Origin: Leadbetterella sp964563435 | Lineage (GTDB): Bacteria > Bacteroidota > Bacteroidia > Cytophagales > Spirosomataceae | DNA length: 64,000 nucleotides | Reading direction: 5' to 3' | Assembly: GCA_964563435.1 (NCBI GenBank) | Contig: CAZLXI010000020.1 | Span: forward strand, 1-64,000 | In this document: one piece after another, positions 42,622-53,200 of the stretch | Layout: each line of letters begins with the position of its first letter | Numbering within the stretch: the first letter of the stretch is position 1 | The notes under the pieces: generated by a model | The model's database searches: none | What the model was told of the DNA's origin: nothing | What the model saw: the letters and a program-made list of their open reading frames with translations, nothing else | Translations under genes and position numbers: made by a program

Positions 42622-44801
42622 ATCAGGTCAACCGAATCATATCATCCGTTCATTGGCAGCTTCATGTTTCGGCATGGGTCCGCTGCCTGCTGGCCGGCGT
42701 GTCGGCCGGTCTGGTGGCGCAGACTTTCGGGCAATCGTTTCCTTTGAGCCTGGCGGCAGGTGTGGCCGGGTTGACGGGTTGCGCCTTTTTCCTGAGGCCC
42801 TGGGAAAATAAAAGAGCAAAGGCCATCCGTATCCTGCATGACCGTATGGAAGATGCAGAATACAGCCTGGCCCTGGTAGGCATGAAGCAGCCCAATATGG
42901 CCGAGCAGCTTCAGCTGGAACGGCTGGGAAAAAAGATGGAGAGCAAAGGGGTGCCGCTGGTGTGGTACAATAACCTGGCGGGGTTCGTATTGGCTTTTGT
43001 ATTGGTGTCTGTGATGTATGCGGTCTGGCCGGCCTGGGAGAAGAAGGCGGTATTTTCCGCTATGCAGCGCACAGAAAAAGAAGCCGGCCAGGCAACCTCA
43101 ACGCCGGTTATCCCGGTTTTCCGGGAAGCGGAAGTGCAGATCATCCCCCCGGCTTATACGGGTTTATCGGAGAGAAGCAGCCGCGACCTCGACATTTCTT
43201 CCCTGGCCGGCACCGTCTTAAAATGGCGTGTCCGGTTTTCCGGTTCAGATGAACTGAAAGTCACGCTCAATAACAGCCGGGGGGAAGAGCTGGCCTTCAT
43301 GCCCAAAGGGGAAGCCTTTGAATATAGTGACCGGCTAACCGCCTCTGGCCTGTATGGCATCCGGGCTTACTGGAAAGATTCGTTGATCTACCAGTCGGAT
43401 TACTACCGTCTGGAGGCCGTTATCGATGCCGCACCGCGAATAGAGCCAGCTTCCCGGGAGCTGTATCGCTTTCATTTCCTGAAAGACCCGAAAACCCTTC
43501 AGATCGCGGCGAAAGTGTCGGATGACTTCCTGGTGAAGCAGGTGTACGTGGTGGCTACCGTGGCACGGGGATCCGGCGAGAATGTGAAGTTCAGGGAGGT
43601 AAGATTCCCGGTCAGTAATGCGGCGTTCAAGACCGGAAACTTGTCGAAGACCCTCGACCTGAAAGCCCTCAATTTTGCTCCCGGCGACGAGCTGTATTAT
43701 TACTGGGCGGCGACAGACAACAAAGCCCCCGAACCTAATTTCAGTAAATCGGATACCTACTTCCTGGTGTATAAAGATACCTCGGTACTGAAGGAAAGTG
43801 AGCTGGCCACCATGGCCGTAAATATTCTCCCGGAGTATTTCAGGAGTCAGCGGCAGATCATTATCGACACGGAAAAGCTGATCGCCAAACGAAACAAAAT
43901 GGACAGGAAGGAGTTTAATTCGGCTTCGAATGAGATCGGTTTTGATCAGAAAGCCCTCCGGATCCGCTACGGGCAATACCTCGGTGAGGAGTATGAATCA
44001 TCGATAGGCGGTCATGGGCATTCCGACAGTGAGAATCCGCTGGAAGGCTTTATGCACAAACACGACAGCGAGGAGGAGGAACATCATGATCACAGTCACG
44101 ATCATAGTCACGACCATGCTCAGACAGGCACTCCCGCTCAGGAAAGCGGGAAAGATCCGCTTGCCGAGCTTTTAGAGGCCTATGTCCACTCGCACGATGA
44201 TGCCGAAACCAATACCTATTATGAGCAGTCAACGCGCAGTATTCTTAAAGCCGCCCTCGAAAATATGTGGCAGTCGGAGCTGTATTTAAGGTTGTATGAG
44301 CCGGAGAAGGCGCTGCCCTATGAAAATAAAGCCTTGGAGCTGCTGAAGGAAGTGCAGCAAAAAGCACGTGTATTTATCGCCAAAACCAGCTATGACCCGC
44401 CGCCGATCAAAGAAAAAGAGTTGCGGATGAAAGGTGAGCTGAAAAAGTTCAACAGAACGTTCCGAACCGAAGTAGAGCTGACCCGTGAGCAGATCAGCTC
44501 ACTGGCGGGGCAGGTGATCGGTTACCTGGAGGCAGATGCCGGGCTTTCAGCGGCTCAAAAGCAGGCTGTGGCGGTTCTGAGCCGTCAGATCAGCAGTACG
44601 GTAGTGAGCGGCGGCCTCGACAAATGGAAGTTCCTGACCCTGCTACAGAAGCTGCTGAACGATCAACCCCTGTCGGCTTCTGAAAAGACCGCCCTGAAAG
44701 CAGGATTGTTCACCATAAGCGCTGTTCAGAAAAATGCAGAGCCGCCGTCAGGCATAACGGATAAAAGATTGGAAAAGGCATTCTGGAAAAACCTCCTGTA
44801 A
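42618..44801 (+). CDS. DUF4175-like membrane protein with His-rich segment
   Basis: 727 residues. Two transmembrane segments near the N-terminus (about 20-60) and one at about 118-135, then a long extracytoplasmic region with beta-rich domains (about 165-390; PPAYTGLSERSS, VSDDFLVKQVYVVA) as in DUF4175 proteins, and a mostly helical C-terminal half. Residues about 464-505 and near 525 are rich in His and acidic residues (HHDHSHDHSHDHAQ), a possible metal-binding linker. Function unknown; position in the unit suggests it is a client or structural partner of the MoxR/DUF58/BatA assembly. Confidence 0.75.
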   Translation: MNQVNRIISSVHWQLHVSAWVRCLLAGVSAGLVAQTFGQSFPLSLAAGVAGLTGCAFFLRPWENKRAKAIRILHDRMEDAEYSLALVGMKQPNMAEQLQLERLGKKMESKGVPLVWYNNLAGFVLAFVLVSVMYAVWPAWEKKAVFSAMQRTEKEAGQATSTPVIPVFREAEVQIIPPAYTGLSERSSRDLDISSLAGTVLKWRVRFSGSDELKVTLNNSRGEELAFMPKGEAFEYSDRLTASGLYGIRAYWKDSLIYQSDYYRLEAVIDAAPRIEPASRELYRFHFLKDPKTLQIAAKVSDDFLVKQVYVVATVARGSGENVKFREVRFPVSNAAFKTGNLSKTLDLKALNFAPGDELYYYWAATDNKAPEPNFSKSDTYFLVYKDTSVLKESELATMAVNILPEYFRSQRQIIIDTEKLIAKRNKMDRKEFNSASNEIGFDQKALRIRYGQYLGEEYESSIGGHGHSDSENPLEGFMHKHDSEEEEHHDHSHDHSHDHAQTGTPAQESGKDPLAELLEAYVHSHDDAETNTYYEQSTRSILKAALENMWQSELYLRLYEPEKALPYENKALELLKEVQQKARVFIAKTSYDPPPIKEKELRMKGELKKFNRTFRTEVELTREQISSLAGQVIGYLEADAGLSAAQKQAVAVLSRQISSTVVSGGLDKWKFLTLLQKLLNDQPLSASEKTALKAGLFTISAVQKNAEPPSGITDKRLEKAFWKNLL

Positions 44802-44805
44802 GCTC

Positions 44806-46458
44806 ATGATATTCACATTTTTGATCATAGAACCCCTTCTTAGCCGGATCCTTTCAGGTCTTCTGCTGATCGTCGGGTTTGTGGTTATCCGGAAGGTATT
44901 GCGTTTGAAGTCGCTGAGCTCAAGGCAACGGAACGTTAAGGTGATCCTGAATACCCTGCTGTTTTTTCTGGGTATCCTGTTCCTGTTTCAACCGGGCTGG
45001 CCTGAGCAGCGCAGCGGAGAAGCGCTTCTGGTGCACCATGCCGGTATACCTGCGGAAGTGACCGACTCGGTGCAGGCAGCCCGGAGAATCAGACACTCGG
45101 TCTTGTATAAAGAATTCAGAAAGAAATTCAGAGAGTACCCGGGCCACCGGTTCTTTTTCCTTGGACAGGAAGCCGAACCGCAGCTGTTAAGCCGCCTGGC
45201 AGGAAAAGAAGTGCAGTGGATCCCTTATTTTGCAGCGGATGCTTTGCAGGAGCTGGCGTGGCAGGGAGTTTTACGGAAAGGGGAGCTACAGACCGTTTCC
45301 GGGAAGATCAATCTTTCCCGTTCCGGAAAAATAAAGCTGGTTTACGGCGGGAAAACATTGGACAGCCTTCGCCTGGAAAAAGGATTTAACGCCTTTCAGC
45401 TGTCTTTCCCGGTTTTTGCGGAGGGGCGGAACGTCGTTTCCCTGCAAACAGAGAATCAGCCTTTGCAGAACATTACTTTTTATGCAAGACCCGTACAGCC
45501 CCTGGCCATCACCATGATCCTGGATCACCCTGATTTTGAAAGCCGGATCCTGGCCGAATGGCTCGGCGCCCGGGGGCATCACGTTGAAGTTTCGACACCT
45601 GTAGCTAAGTCTGTCTTATATGAGAGTTTTGTGAATAAAACCCCGGGAAAGCGGATCCCCGATCTGGTGATCACTACGCCTGCCCGGGCCACCGACACCC
45701 GGGTCAGAAAAGCCGTAACGGAGGGTAGGAGCGTACTTTTCTTCGGTCTGGAGGAGGTGACGGATGCGCTTTCCCGGATCAACCGGGCCACAGGAACCGT
45801 TTTTTCTGCCCGGCGCACTTCGGTGCAGGAAAGCCTGCCTTTTAAAAACGGGCTGACAGCCCTGCCTTTTCAACTGAACCCCGGGCCCAACCAGCGGCAG
45901 GTGGGGGCATTGCCGGTAAGCTTTCAGAAAAACGGGGCAAAAGTGGCGGTAAGCCTGCTGAATGAGACCTTTCCGGCGCGGTTGAGCGGCGATACGCTGA
46001 CATACAGTGAAATATGGAGCGACATCCTTGCCGCCCTTCCGGCAACAGACAGTGTAAATGCCCGGGTATCGGCCCCTGTTTTTAAAGATGTGCCTGCAGA
46101 GATCGTCTTGCAGACCCGCGAAAGCTCCGTATGGCCGGATAAAGATACACTTTCCCTGACGCCATCTCCCGTAAACCCTGTCAAAAAGTCGGGGGATTAC
46201 ACTTTTAGTGCTACCGGCTGGAAAAGTCTCCATAGGGTAGCGCCTGCCCCTGTGGGAGGCCACCCCGTGGGTGAGGTATATGTCGAAGATTCCCCCCTGG
46301 CTTCCGCCGCCCGCTGGAAAAGCTGGCTGAAGGCCAACATCTCTCTTGTGAAAAGTGAAACCTCCTCTTTTACCCGACCGGTCTCCGCCGAAATATGGTT
46401 CTGGGCATTTCTCCTGTGCCTGGCCACTTTGTGGGTGGAAGCCAAATTCAGGTATTAG
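44806..46458 (+). CDS. membrane protein of the MoxR/BatA unit
   Basis: 550 residues. Two transmembrane segments at the N-terminus (about 8-30 and 43-63) and one at the C-terminus (AEIWFWAFLLCLATLW, about 528-544), enclosing about 460 residues of extracytoplasmic sequence with two possible alpha/beta domains: VEVSTPVAKSV near residue 265 and VKAVTEGRSVLFFG near 305, reminiscent of a GATase-like fold found in related BatA partners. I do not assign a family. Starts four bases after the previous stop and closes the unit. Confidence 0.75.
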   Translation: MIFTFLIIEPLLSRILSGLLLIVGFVVIRKVLRLKSLSSRQRNVKVILNTLLFFLGILFLFQPGWPEQRSGEALLVHHAGIPAEVTDSVQAARRIRHSVLYKEFRKKFREYPGHRFFFLGQEAEPQLLSRLAGKEVQWIPYFAADALQELAWQGVLRKGELQTVSGKINLSRSGKIKLVYGGKTLDSLRLEKGFNAFQLSFPVFAEGRNVVSLQTENQPLQNITFYARPVQPLAITMILDHPDFESRILAEWLGARGHHVEVSTPVAKSVLYESFVNKTPGKRIPDLVITTPARATDTRVRKAVTEGRSVLFFGLEEVTDALSRINRATGTVFSARRTSVQESLPFKNGLTALPFQLNPGPNQRQVGALPVSFQKNGAKVAVSLLNETFPARLSGDTLTYSEIWSDILAALPATDSVNARVSAPVFKDVPAEIVLQTRESSVWPDKDTLSLTPSPVNPVKKSGDYTFSATGWKSLHRVAPAPVGGHPVGEVYVEDSPLASAARWKSWLKANISLVKSETSSFTRPVSAEIWFWAFLLCLATLWVEAKFRY

Positions 46459-46573
46459 TTTTTTGCATTGAATATTTTTTAACATATCGGTTGTTTTTTT
46501 TCATGAAAAAAGAAAGAAATGACTTATATTTAGAAGTGTTTTTAATATAGCGTGAAATTTAGCCAAAAAAGCT

Positions 46574-49500
46574 ATGAGATACATTAACAGGTTTACCGCG
46601 CTGGTCGCGGGTGTTTCCCTGTTAATATGTGGCGTGTTAGGCCATAAATATCTGGGAAAAGGAACGCAAGCCTCTGTTTTACAGAGCAGCTATGATCGTG
46701 AAATTACCGCGGTCAGGCAAGCCCATGCGAATATCCATAAGCTGATCAGCACCAATGAGTCTGTGTCTTTTAAAGAGTTGGGCGTTCCTTCTTCCTACCC
46801 GTATTTTATTTTTATGGAAGGGAGACTGATCTACTGGTCCTCCAATAATTTTATCCCCTCCTATGATAAGTATGTGGCTCCTGTTACAAACGAAACTCTC
46901 TTTACGGCAGGAGACGAGCCTTCCATACTGGTCAGGACATCCCTTGTCAACAAAAAGAACCGGTACGATATTGTGAGTGTGGTGGATCTGTTTCGTGATG
47001 CAAGCTACGCGGCCAATTTTCACGTTCCGGATTTTAATACAGCCCTTTTCTTTTTGAAACCGGATAAAATTTCGGGCGATCCTTTTCCGGCTGCCCTGCA
47101 GATCCGCTCACAAGACGGCCGGCCGGTATTTTATACGCAGATAAAAGAAGATCTGCGTCATTTGAGCTTTAAATCTTCTCCCGTCAGCATAATACTGATC
47201 GTTCTGGGAGTACTTTTGGTATGGTACGCCATCTATATGCAATCGATTGTGCTGTCCAATAATCACGAGTATCTCACTGCCGGAATCCTGATGGGGCTTT
47301 CTTTCCTGGTTTTGCGGCTGTTGATGCGGTACTTTAATCTGCCGTGGGTATTCTTTCCCCACAAAGTGATCGATATCTTTTATGGAAACCTCTTTGTGGA
47401 TACCCTTTGTGTACTGATCATTCTGACCAAGTTTGCGCTGGAGCAATACAGGGCCTTACTCTATATTAACATAGAAGGCCTTGGTACTTTCGGCCGGGGG
47501 GCTCTGTCTGTGCTGAGTGTATTGTTTATGTTTGTTCTGGGCCAGGCGGTTTGGTGGCTCATTGATAATACCTACCTGGAAAGCCTTATCGAGAATCACT
47601 ATTCCGTGAGCTTTTACCTGAGCAATGTGAAAGATACCATGTATGTGTATCTGTTTATACTTCTTGGGGTGTACTTCTTAAGCACACACTCGGTGGCCAA
47701 TGTGTATAAACGGCTTCAGCCGGAGCACAGGAAAGGGGCCCTGTACTGGGCATACGGTACCGTGGCAGGTATTATTCTTATATGGGTGATGGGATGGAAG
47801 CCTATTGTCGGAACGAGCAGCATCTTCCTTTTGGTAGTTTATCTTTTGCGTTTGCCCCGGTATTTCTACCGGTTACGCTCCTTTACCTATATATATTACA
47901 TCATTGGGGCTTTCGCTTATACACTGATCCTGTTTTGGGTCTTATTTCAGAAAGACGGGCAACGAAGCCGGCAGGAAAAGGAAAATTTTGCAGAAAATTA
48001 TCTGAACGGCAGAGACAGGCGTCTGGAAAGACAGATCTACCAGTTGAATGCGCTGGTTGGCCAGTCTCCTTTGTTTCGCGACGTGCTGGAAGGGAAAGCC
48101 TCCCTGCAGCAAGCGGATGAAGAGGTCAGGCAGCACCTTTATGATAATTACCTCGATCATTTTTGGGTGACCTTCGAGGTTTTTGACTCTAAGGGTACCG
48201 AGCTGATCCCGCATGACGATCACCGCTTAGATGATCTGAAAGCTCAAACCCTGCAGAATTCTGACGTCACGGAATATCCGAACCTTTACCTGACCCGCAA
48301 CTCAGGGAAAACTTCCTATTATACCCTGATCTGTGAGATGGAAGAGCAGGATAAAAAAGGGGGAACCGTGCTGTTCCGGCTTTATCCTAACCGAAGCAGT
48401 ACTTTAAGCCTGAAAACGCTGCTACAAATGAAGCGGGTGGCCCATAATCCTTTTACCCGCTATTACAGCTACGGGGTTTATGACTCCGTAGGGAGAAGCC
48501 TTGTTTATCAGTACGGGAACTATAATTATAAACAAACATTTGATTCTCTGCTGGTGGCTAAGCTGGGCATTTTTGAGGAAGAAGTCATGCATAAAGGTTA
48601 TGTTCACTTTGCCAGGAAAGGGGATGGCGATAAGATCATCGTTGTATCGGAAAAGAGGGAGTTTTATAAGGACATGCTCGCCAATTTTTCTTTCCTCTTT
48701 TTTGTTTCGCTGATCGGAATGATGGGCTTATTGATCTTTATGGGCTTTTTTAACGATTTTAAACGCTATCAGATGAATCTGTCGGGTAAGATACAGCTCT
48801 ATCTGAACGGCGCTTTCCTGTTGCCCCTGACCATTATAATGATCCTGGGCGTGGTGATCATAAAAAATATGTTTTCGGATATCCGGGATGAGTCTATGTT
48901 GGGAACATCGCTCAATATTTCCGAAGTGCTGAGCATTTACGGCCAGAACTATGAGTCCGGAAAATCCACACGAAGAGAGCTGAGAAATAACCTGGATAAC
49001 CTCGCAAGGAGCTCTTCCGTAGATATCAACCTTTACGATATAAACGGAACTCTTTTCTACTCTTCCTCCACACCCTATCAGAACCTGGAGAATCCTGTAT
49101 ATGTTAACCCTAAGGCCTTTTCTGCTATTCGGAATGAAGGAGCTCCGGTAGTTCTTCTCGACGATTTTCAGGATAAGATCAATTCCAAAACAGCCTTTAT
49201 TCCTGTGAAGGGAAGCTCCAATAACCTGATCTGTATTGCCGGGATCAACTATATTGATGCGCAAACCGCTGTACAGTCGTGGACCAAACAGATCTGGCAG
49301 ACCCTGCTCATTGCTTTTCTTGTCATTTTCTTTTTCCTTTACACGTTTTCCTTCGTGTCGAGCAAGAAACTTACCGAACCGCTGAAGCTGATCGCCGAAA
49401 AAATCAAATCGATAAATTTTCATGAACGGAACAAAGAGATCGTATGGGAAGCCAGAGATGAGATCGGCATGTTAACCGGAGAATATAACCGGATGCTCAA

Positions 49501-50251
49501 AAAGCTGGAGGAGAGTAAGCAGGCTCTTTCCATCAGTGAAAAGCAGTCGGCCTGGCGCGATATGGCCAAACAGTTGGCGCACGAGATCAGGAACCCTCTG
49601 ACCCCCATGATGCTGTCTGTGCAGCAATTGCAGCGCCTGGTGCTTTCCGATCATCCCGATGTAAAGAAACGGATCCTGAGATTGCTGGGCTCGATCAGCG
49701 ACCAGATAGAAAACATCACCGGTATCTCGCTGTCGTTCTCCAAATTCGCTGAAATGCCGCTCCCCGCTCATGAGGAGTTTGATGTGGTAGCCACGGTAAA
49801 AAGTGTTCTTGACCTTTTCCGGGGAAATCCGGAGATCCGCTTTACAAGTACCGAAGAAGAGCTATGGGTGAGGGGCGACAGTAAAACCATTAAAAGAACC
49901 CTGGCTTACCTGATCAGGAGCGGGGTAGACTCCGCTCCTAAAAACCGGAAACCTGTGATCCGTATTTCCATCTCCAAAAGTGAAACCATCGGTATTATAC
50001 AGATCAGTGATAACGGCACGGGTATCCCCGAAGAAATGCAGGAGAAGGTCTTTCGCCCCACTTTCAGCGAGAAAGACGAAGAGATCGGGTTCGGGCTAAG
50101 CATATCGAAGATCAGTATAGAGCACTTCGGAGGAAACATCTGGTTTGAATCCGAGGAAGGGGAGGGCAAGACCTTTTACATTGAGCTTCTGCTCAGGGAA
50201 AACGTCGATGAGGATAATACACCACCTGTGAATGACAAGGCGATTTTTTGA
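46574..50251 (+). CDS. large multi-pass membrane sensor histidine kinase
   Basis: 1225 residues. One N-terminal helix, an extracytoplasmic region (about 30-200), six to eight transmembrane helices (about 203-455), a second soluble sensor region (about 465-690), two further helices (about 697-770), a third sensor region (about 785-910), a last helix (about 918-938), a HAMP domain (about 940-990), HisKA with His1003 in LAHEIRNPL, and HATPase_c (about 1100-1210: DNGTGIPEE, GFGLSI). The N-box reads LIRSGVDSA, so Ser1116 replaces the Asn that normally binds the ATP magnesium. No response regulator is adjacent. Preceded by an AT-rich spacer. Confidence 0.88.
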   Translation: MRYINRFTALVAGVSLLICGVLGHKYLGKGTQASVLQSSYDREITAVRQAHANIHKLISTNESVSFKELGVPSSYPYFIFMEGRLIYWSSNNFIPSYDKYVAPVTNETLFTAGDEPSILVRTSLVNKKNRYDIVSVVDLFRDASYAANFHVPDFNTALFFLKPDKISGDPFPAALQIRSQDGRPVFYTQIKEDLRHLSFKSSPVSIILIVLGVLLVWYAIYMQSIVLSNNHEYLTAGILMGLSFLVLRLLMRYFNLPWVFFPHKVIDIFYGNLFVDTLCVLIILTKFALEQYRALLYINIEGLGTFGRGALSVLSVLFMFVLGQAVWWLIDNTYLESLIENHYSVSFYLSNVKDTMYVYLFILLGVYFLSTHSVANVYKRLQPEHRKGALYWAYGTVAGIILIWVMGWKPIVGTSSIFLLVVYLLRLPRYFYRLRSFTYIYYIIGAFAYTLILFWVLFQKDGQRSRQEKENFAENYLNGRDRRLERQIYQLNALVGQSPLFRDVLEGKASLQQADEEVRQHLYDNYLDHFWVTFEVFDSKGTELIPHDDHRLDDLKAQTLQNSDVTEYPNLYLTRNSGKTSYYTLICEMEEQDKKGGTVLFRLYPNRSSTLSLKTLLQMKRVAHNPFTRYYSYGVYDSVGRSLVYQYGNYNYKQTFDSLLVAKLGIFEEEVMHKGYVHFARKGDGDKIIVVSEKREFYKDMLANFSFLFFVSLIGMMGLLIFMGFFNDFKRYQMNLSGKIQLYLNGAFLLPLTIIMILGVVIIKNMFSDIRDESMLGTSLNISEVLSIYGQNYESGKSTRRELRNNLDNLARSSSVDINLYDINGTLFYSSSTPYQNLENPVYVNPKAFSAIRNEGAPVVLLDDFQDKINSKTAFIPVKGSSNNLICIAGINYIDAQTAVQSWTKQIWQTLLIAFLVIFFFLYTFSFVSSKKLTEPLKLIAEKIKSINFHERNKEIVWEARDEIGMLTGEYNRMLKKLEESKQALSISEKQSAWRDMAKQLAHEIRNPLTPMMLSVQQLQRLVLSDHPDVKKRILRLLGSISDQIENITGISLSFSKFAEMPLPAHEEFDVVATVKSVLDLFRGNPEIRFTSTEEELWVRGDSKTIKRTLAYLIRSGVDSAPKNRKPVIRISISKSETIGIIQISDNGTGIPEEMQEKVFRPTFSEKDEEIGFGLSISKISIEHFGGNIWFESEEGEGKTFYIELLLRENVDEDNTPPVNDKAIF

Positions 50252-50276
50252 GGTTTCCCGGTGGGTAATCTTAAAC

Positions 50277-53200
50277 TCAGCCAGCCCCCGGTGCTGATAC
50301 CCGCACCACTTCCAGCGGGTCGAGATATACCAGGAAGAGGTGCACGATAGCATAGCCCATCTGGAGCAAAAGGCGGGCGTAGTCGCGGAGCTGCTTTTCA
50401 TGAGCGGCCCGCCGTTTCCCGGTTTTATAATCCAGGATATATACCTGGCCGTTGAGAAACACCACGCGGTCAGGACGGCGCGTACTGGTGTGGCTGGAAA
50501 GGATATCCGCTTCATTTTTTATTACCGCCCCTTCTTCAAACAGCGGAGCCAGCTCCGGATGCTGAAGAACAGACCGGAGCTTGTGAAGAACGGGCTCCGC
50601 CAGCTCTTCAGGCAGCAGGCCTTCTTTTTGAAGAGCCTTTAAAACCGGTTCGAGGTCGGCAGCCTTTCGGATCCTTCCGAATGCTTCGTGGATCAGGTTT
50701 CCTTCCTGTACTCTTTCTTCGGGGGGCGTCCATTTGATCTTCAGGCCGGGTTTGTCGCGGAACGGTTCCGGAAGGCGGATATCAAAAATGGGCGCAGGGG
50801 CTTTTTCGTTTTCCCGGGCCGGCCGGCCTTTGTGGCCGAACTCATAGAGAGGCTGATCGGGCAGGAAGCTGCCGTGGGTACGGAGAAAATGTTCCAGAAG
50901 CTGGCCGATATGTTCTATGACTATCCCTTTTTGGGTTTCCCGGCCCCATATCCACAGGTATTGCCGGTCTATGGCCCGGGTGAGCGCCACGTACAGCATG
51001 TTGAGATTTTCGATGTAGATCAGGTCTCTTTCCCTCTGCAGGATCTCCGCCGAGAACTCAAAATCCTGGTTATAAGTAAAGGGAGCCGACAGGATACGGC
51101 CTGACGACGACTCCAATTCCGGGTAATCCAGCGCTTCGATACCCAGCCAAATCTGAGCACCGTTTTTAGGGGTGGTCTCCCAGTTGATAAAAGGCAGGAT
51201 CACAATGGGGTATTCCAGGCCCTTGGCTTTATGAATAGTATTAATGGTAACGGCATTCGCTGCTTTTGCCGGGATAGCCAGCTTTTCTTTCCGGGTCTCC
51301 CAGTCCTGAAGAAAATCAGCGAGGCTCTTTGACCTTCGGGAGGTATAATCCAGTACATGATCCAGGAAGGCCAGGATGTACTCTGCCGATCCGCCGGTTT
51401 CCAGGAGACCGAACTTTGCCGTAAAAAACTCCGACAGCTGGTAGGGGTCCAGCCCCGTCATCCCCTCCAGGTCAATGCCGAAATGAGCAAAAAAAGCCCG
51501 GAAGCCGGCAGGAGGGAAGGAGCAAACGATCTGAAGATCATAGCCGGAAGAGTCCACATTCTTCACCAGGAAAAAGAACTGCAGGAACTCAAACCGCTCA
51601 AACTGCCTTTCGGGGTGCAGCACAAACTTCAGGGCAGAGATCAGGAACCTCACCTCCCGGTTATTGTTTAACTTCAGGGCTTCAGAAGAGCTGATCTCAT
51701 AGCCCGCGCTTTTCAGGAACCCGGCTATTTCCTCCCCTTCCTTTCTTTTGCGGCACAGGATACATATATCGGAAAGTCGGTATCCGTCTGACAGTATCTC
51801 CGCTATCAGCGATACCATTTTTTCGCCGGGATCGTCTTCCCCCTTCCGAAGCACCTCCACGGCCGTATAGCCTCCTGTTTTCGGGTCGGGCGGCATGTTC
51901 TGAAGATAATCGCTGAATACCTGTGCCGCCACTTCACCGGCTCCTTTTTCCATGATGGACGTAAACAGCCGGTTGTTGAAGCCAATGATCTCCTCCCGGC
52001 TGCGGTAATTGGTGCTCAGGGTCTTAAGACCTGTGACAGAATGGATGTGGCCGATCCGGGAAAGCTGGATCGCCGGGGCTTTGGTCTGAAAGTAGTTTTT
52101 CTGCCGGTTGATCAGGTCCAGCATCAGCATCACATTTCCGCCCCGCCAGCTGTAAATGGCCTGCTTGGGGTCACCTACAATAAGGTTTTCGTAGTTTTTG
52201 GAAACCGCATTCTCGAAGAGGGGGAGCAGGTTAAAAAACTGGATGTCGGAAGTATCCTGGAACTCGTCTACCAGGATATGATTGTACCTTTCCCCGATCC
52301 GTTCATAAATGTAGGGCACGGGCTCGCTGGCCACGATCTCCAGGATCCTCCGGTTAAAGTCGGCCAGCACGGCTTCATTATTTTCGGCCAGGATGGTGTT
52401 GATCTCCTGCTTGATGACCGCCAGAAAGGGAATTTTAAGCAGGTTTTTACCTATAGTCTTCAGAACAGGATACTTTTCTGTCCGGGAGGCCAGGATCTCC
52501 AGCCCCAGTTCGCGGAGGCGGGGCGAGATCTCATCGATCTGTGACGCGGCAGGGCTTTTGTCTTTATACCACCGGTCTTCGTCGAGAGTGGTTTGCGCAT
52601 AGCTTCCGGGCATATTGGCTTCCCAGAGTTGGGCCGGGCTTTGGGCCAGCTTATGGAAGAAGCCCCAAATGCCCCGGGCACCCTGGTGGAAGTCGGTGGC
52701 GGAGAGCCCCTGCGACTGTATGAGGTTCAGCGCCTCCCGGGCAAGCTCCCGGACGGCCCGTTCCGATTCTTTCAGGTAATTCCGGACCTTAGCCTTTATT
52801 TCCAGGATACCCTGTTGCGTGAGCAGCAGGTTTTTCTCGATCTCTGCAGCATTATTATCCCGGTAGATCACCCGGGCAAACTCCACAATATCCTCTTGCA
52901 GGTTGTTCCAGCTTTGATTTTCATCCAGCTTGCTCAGGGCAAACTCCTTGAACATTTCCGTGAGTTCCGTATCATCACCCACCCGGTCGATCAGGTTTCT
53001 GACGGCCTCAGTGATCAGCTCATCGGTATCCAGGATGATCTCATAATTATAAGGAAGATTCAGATCAAAGGTAAAGGAGCTGATGACCTGGTTGACAAAG
53101 CTGTCTATGGTTTTGATGGCAAAGTCATTGTAATTCTGGAGAACCTGGTGAAGAACATGACCGGCCCGTTCGCGAAGCGTTTCCGGTGAAATATGGGGGA

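Noticed and set aside
44051..44120. His-rich stretch read as evidence for a ZIP or cation-diffusion transporter.
   Set aside because: The protein lacks the multiple membrane helices and metal-site motifs of those transporters; the stretch is in a soluble region.
46459..46573. TTTTTTCATGAAAAAA palindrome at 46496-46511 as a terminator of the MoxR unit.
   Set aside because: The stem is A-T only, and the loop is too short to form a stable terminator; treated as an AT-rich spacer.
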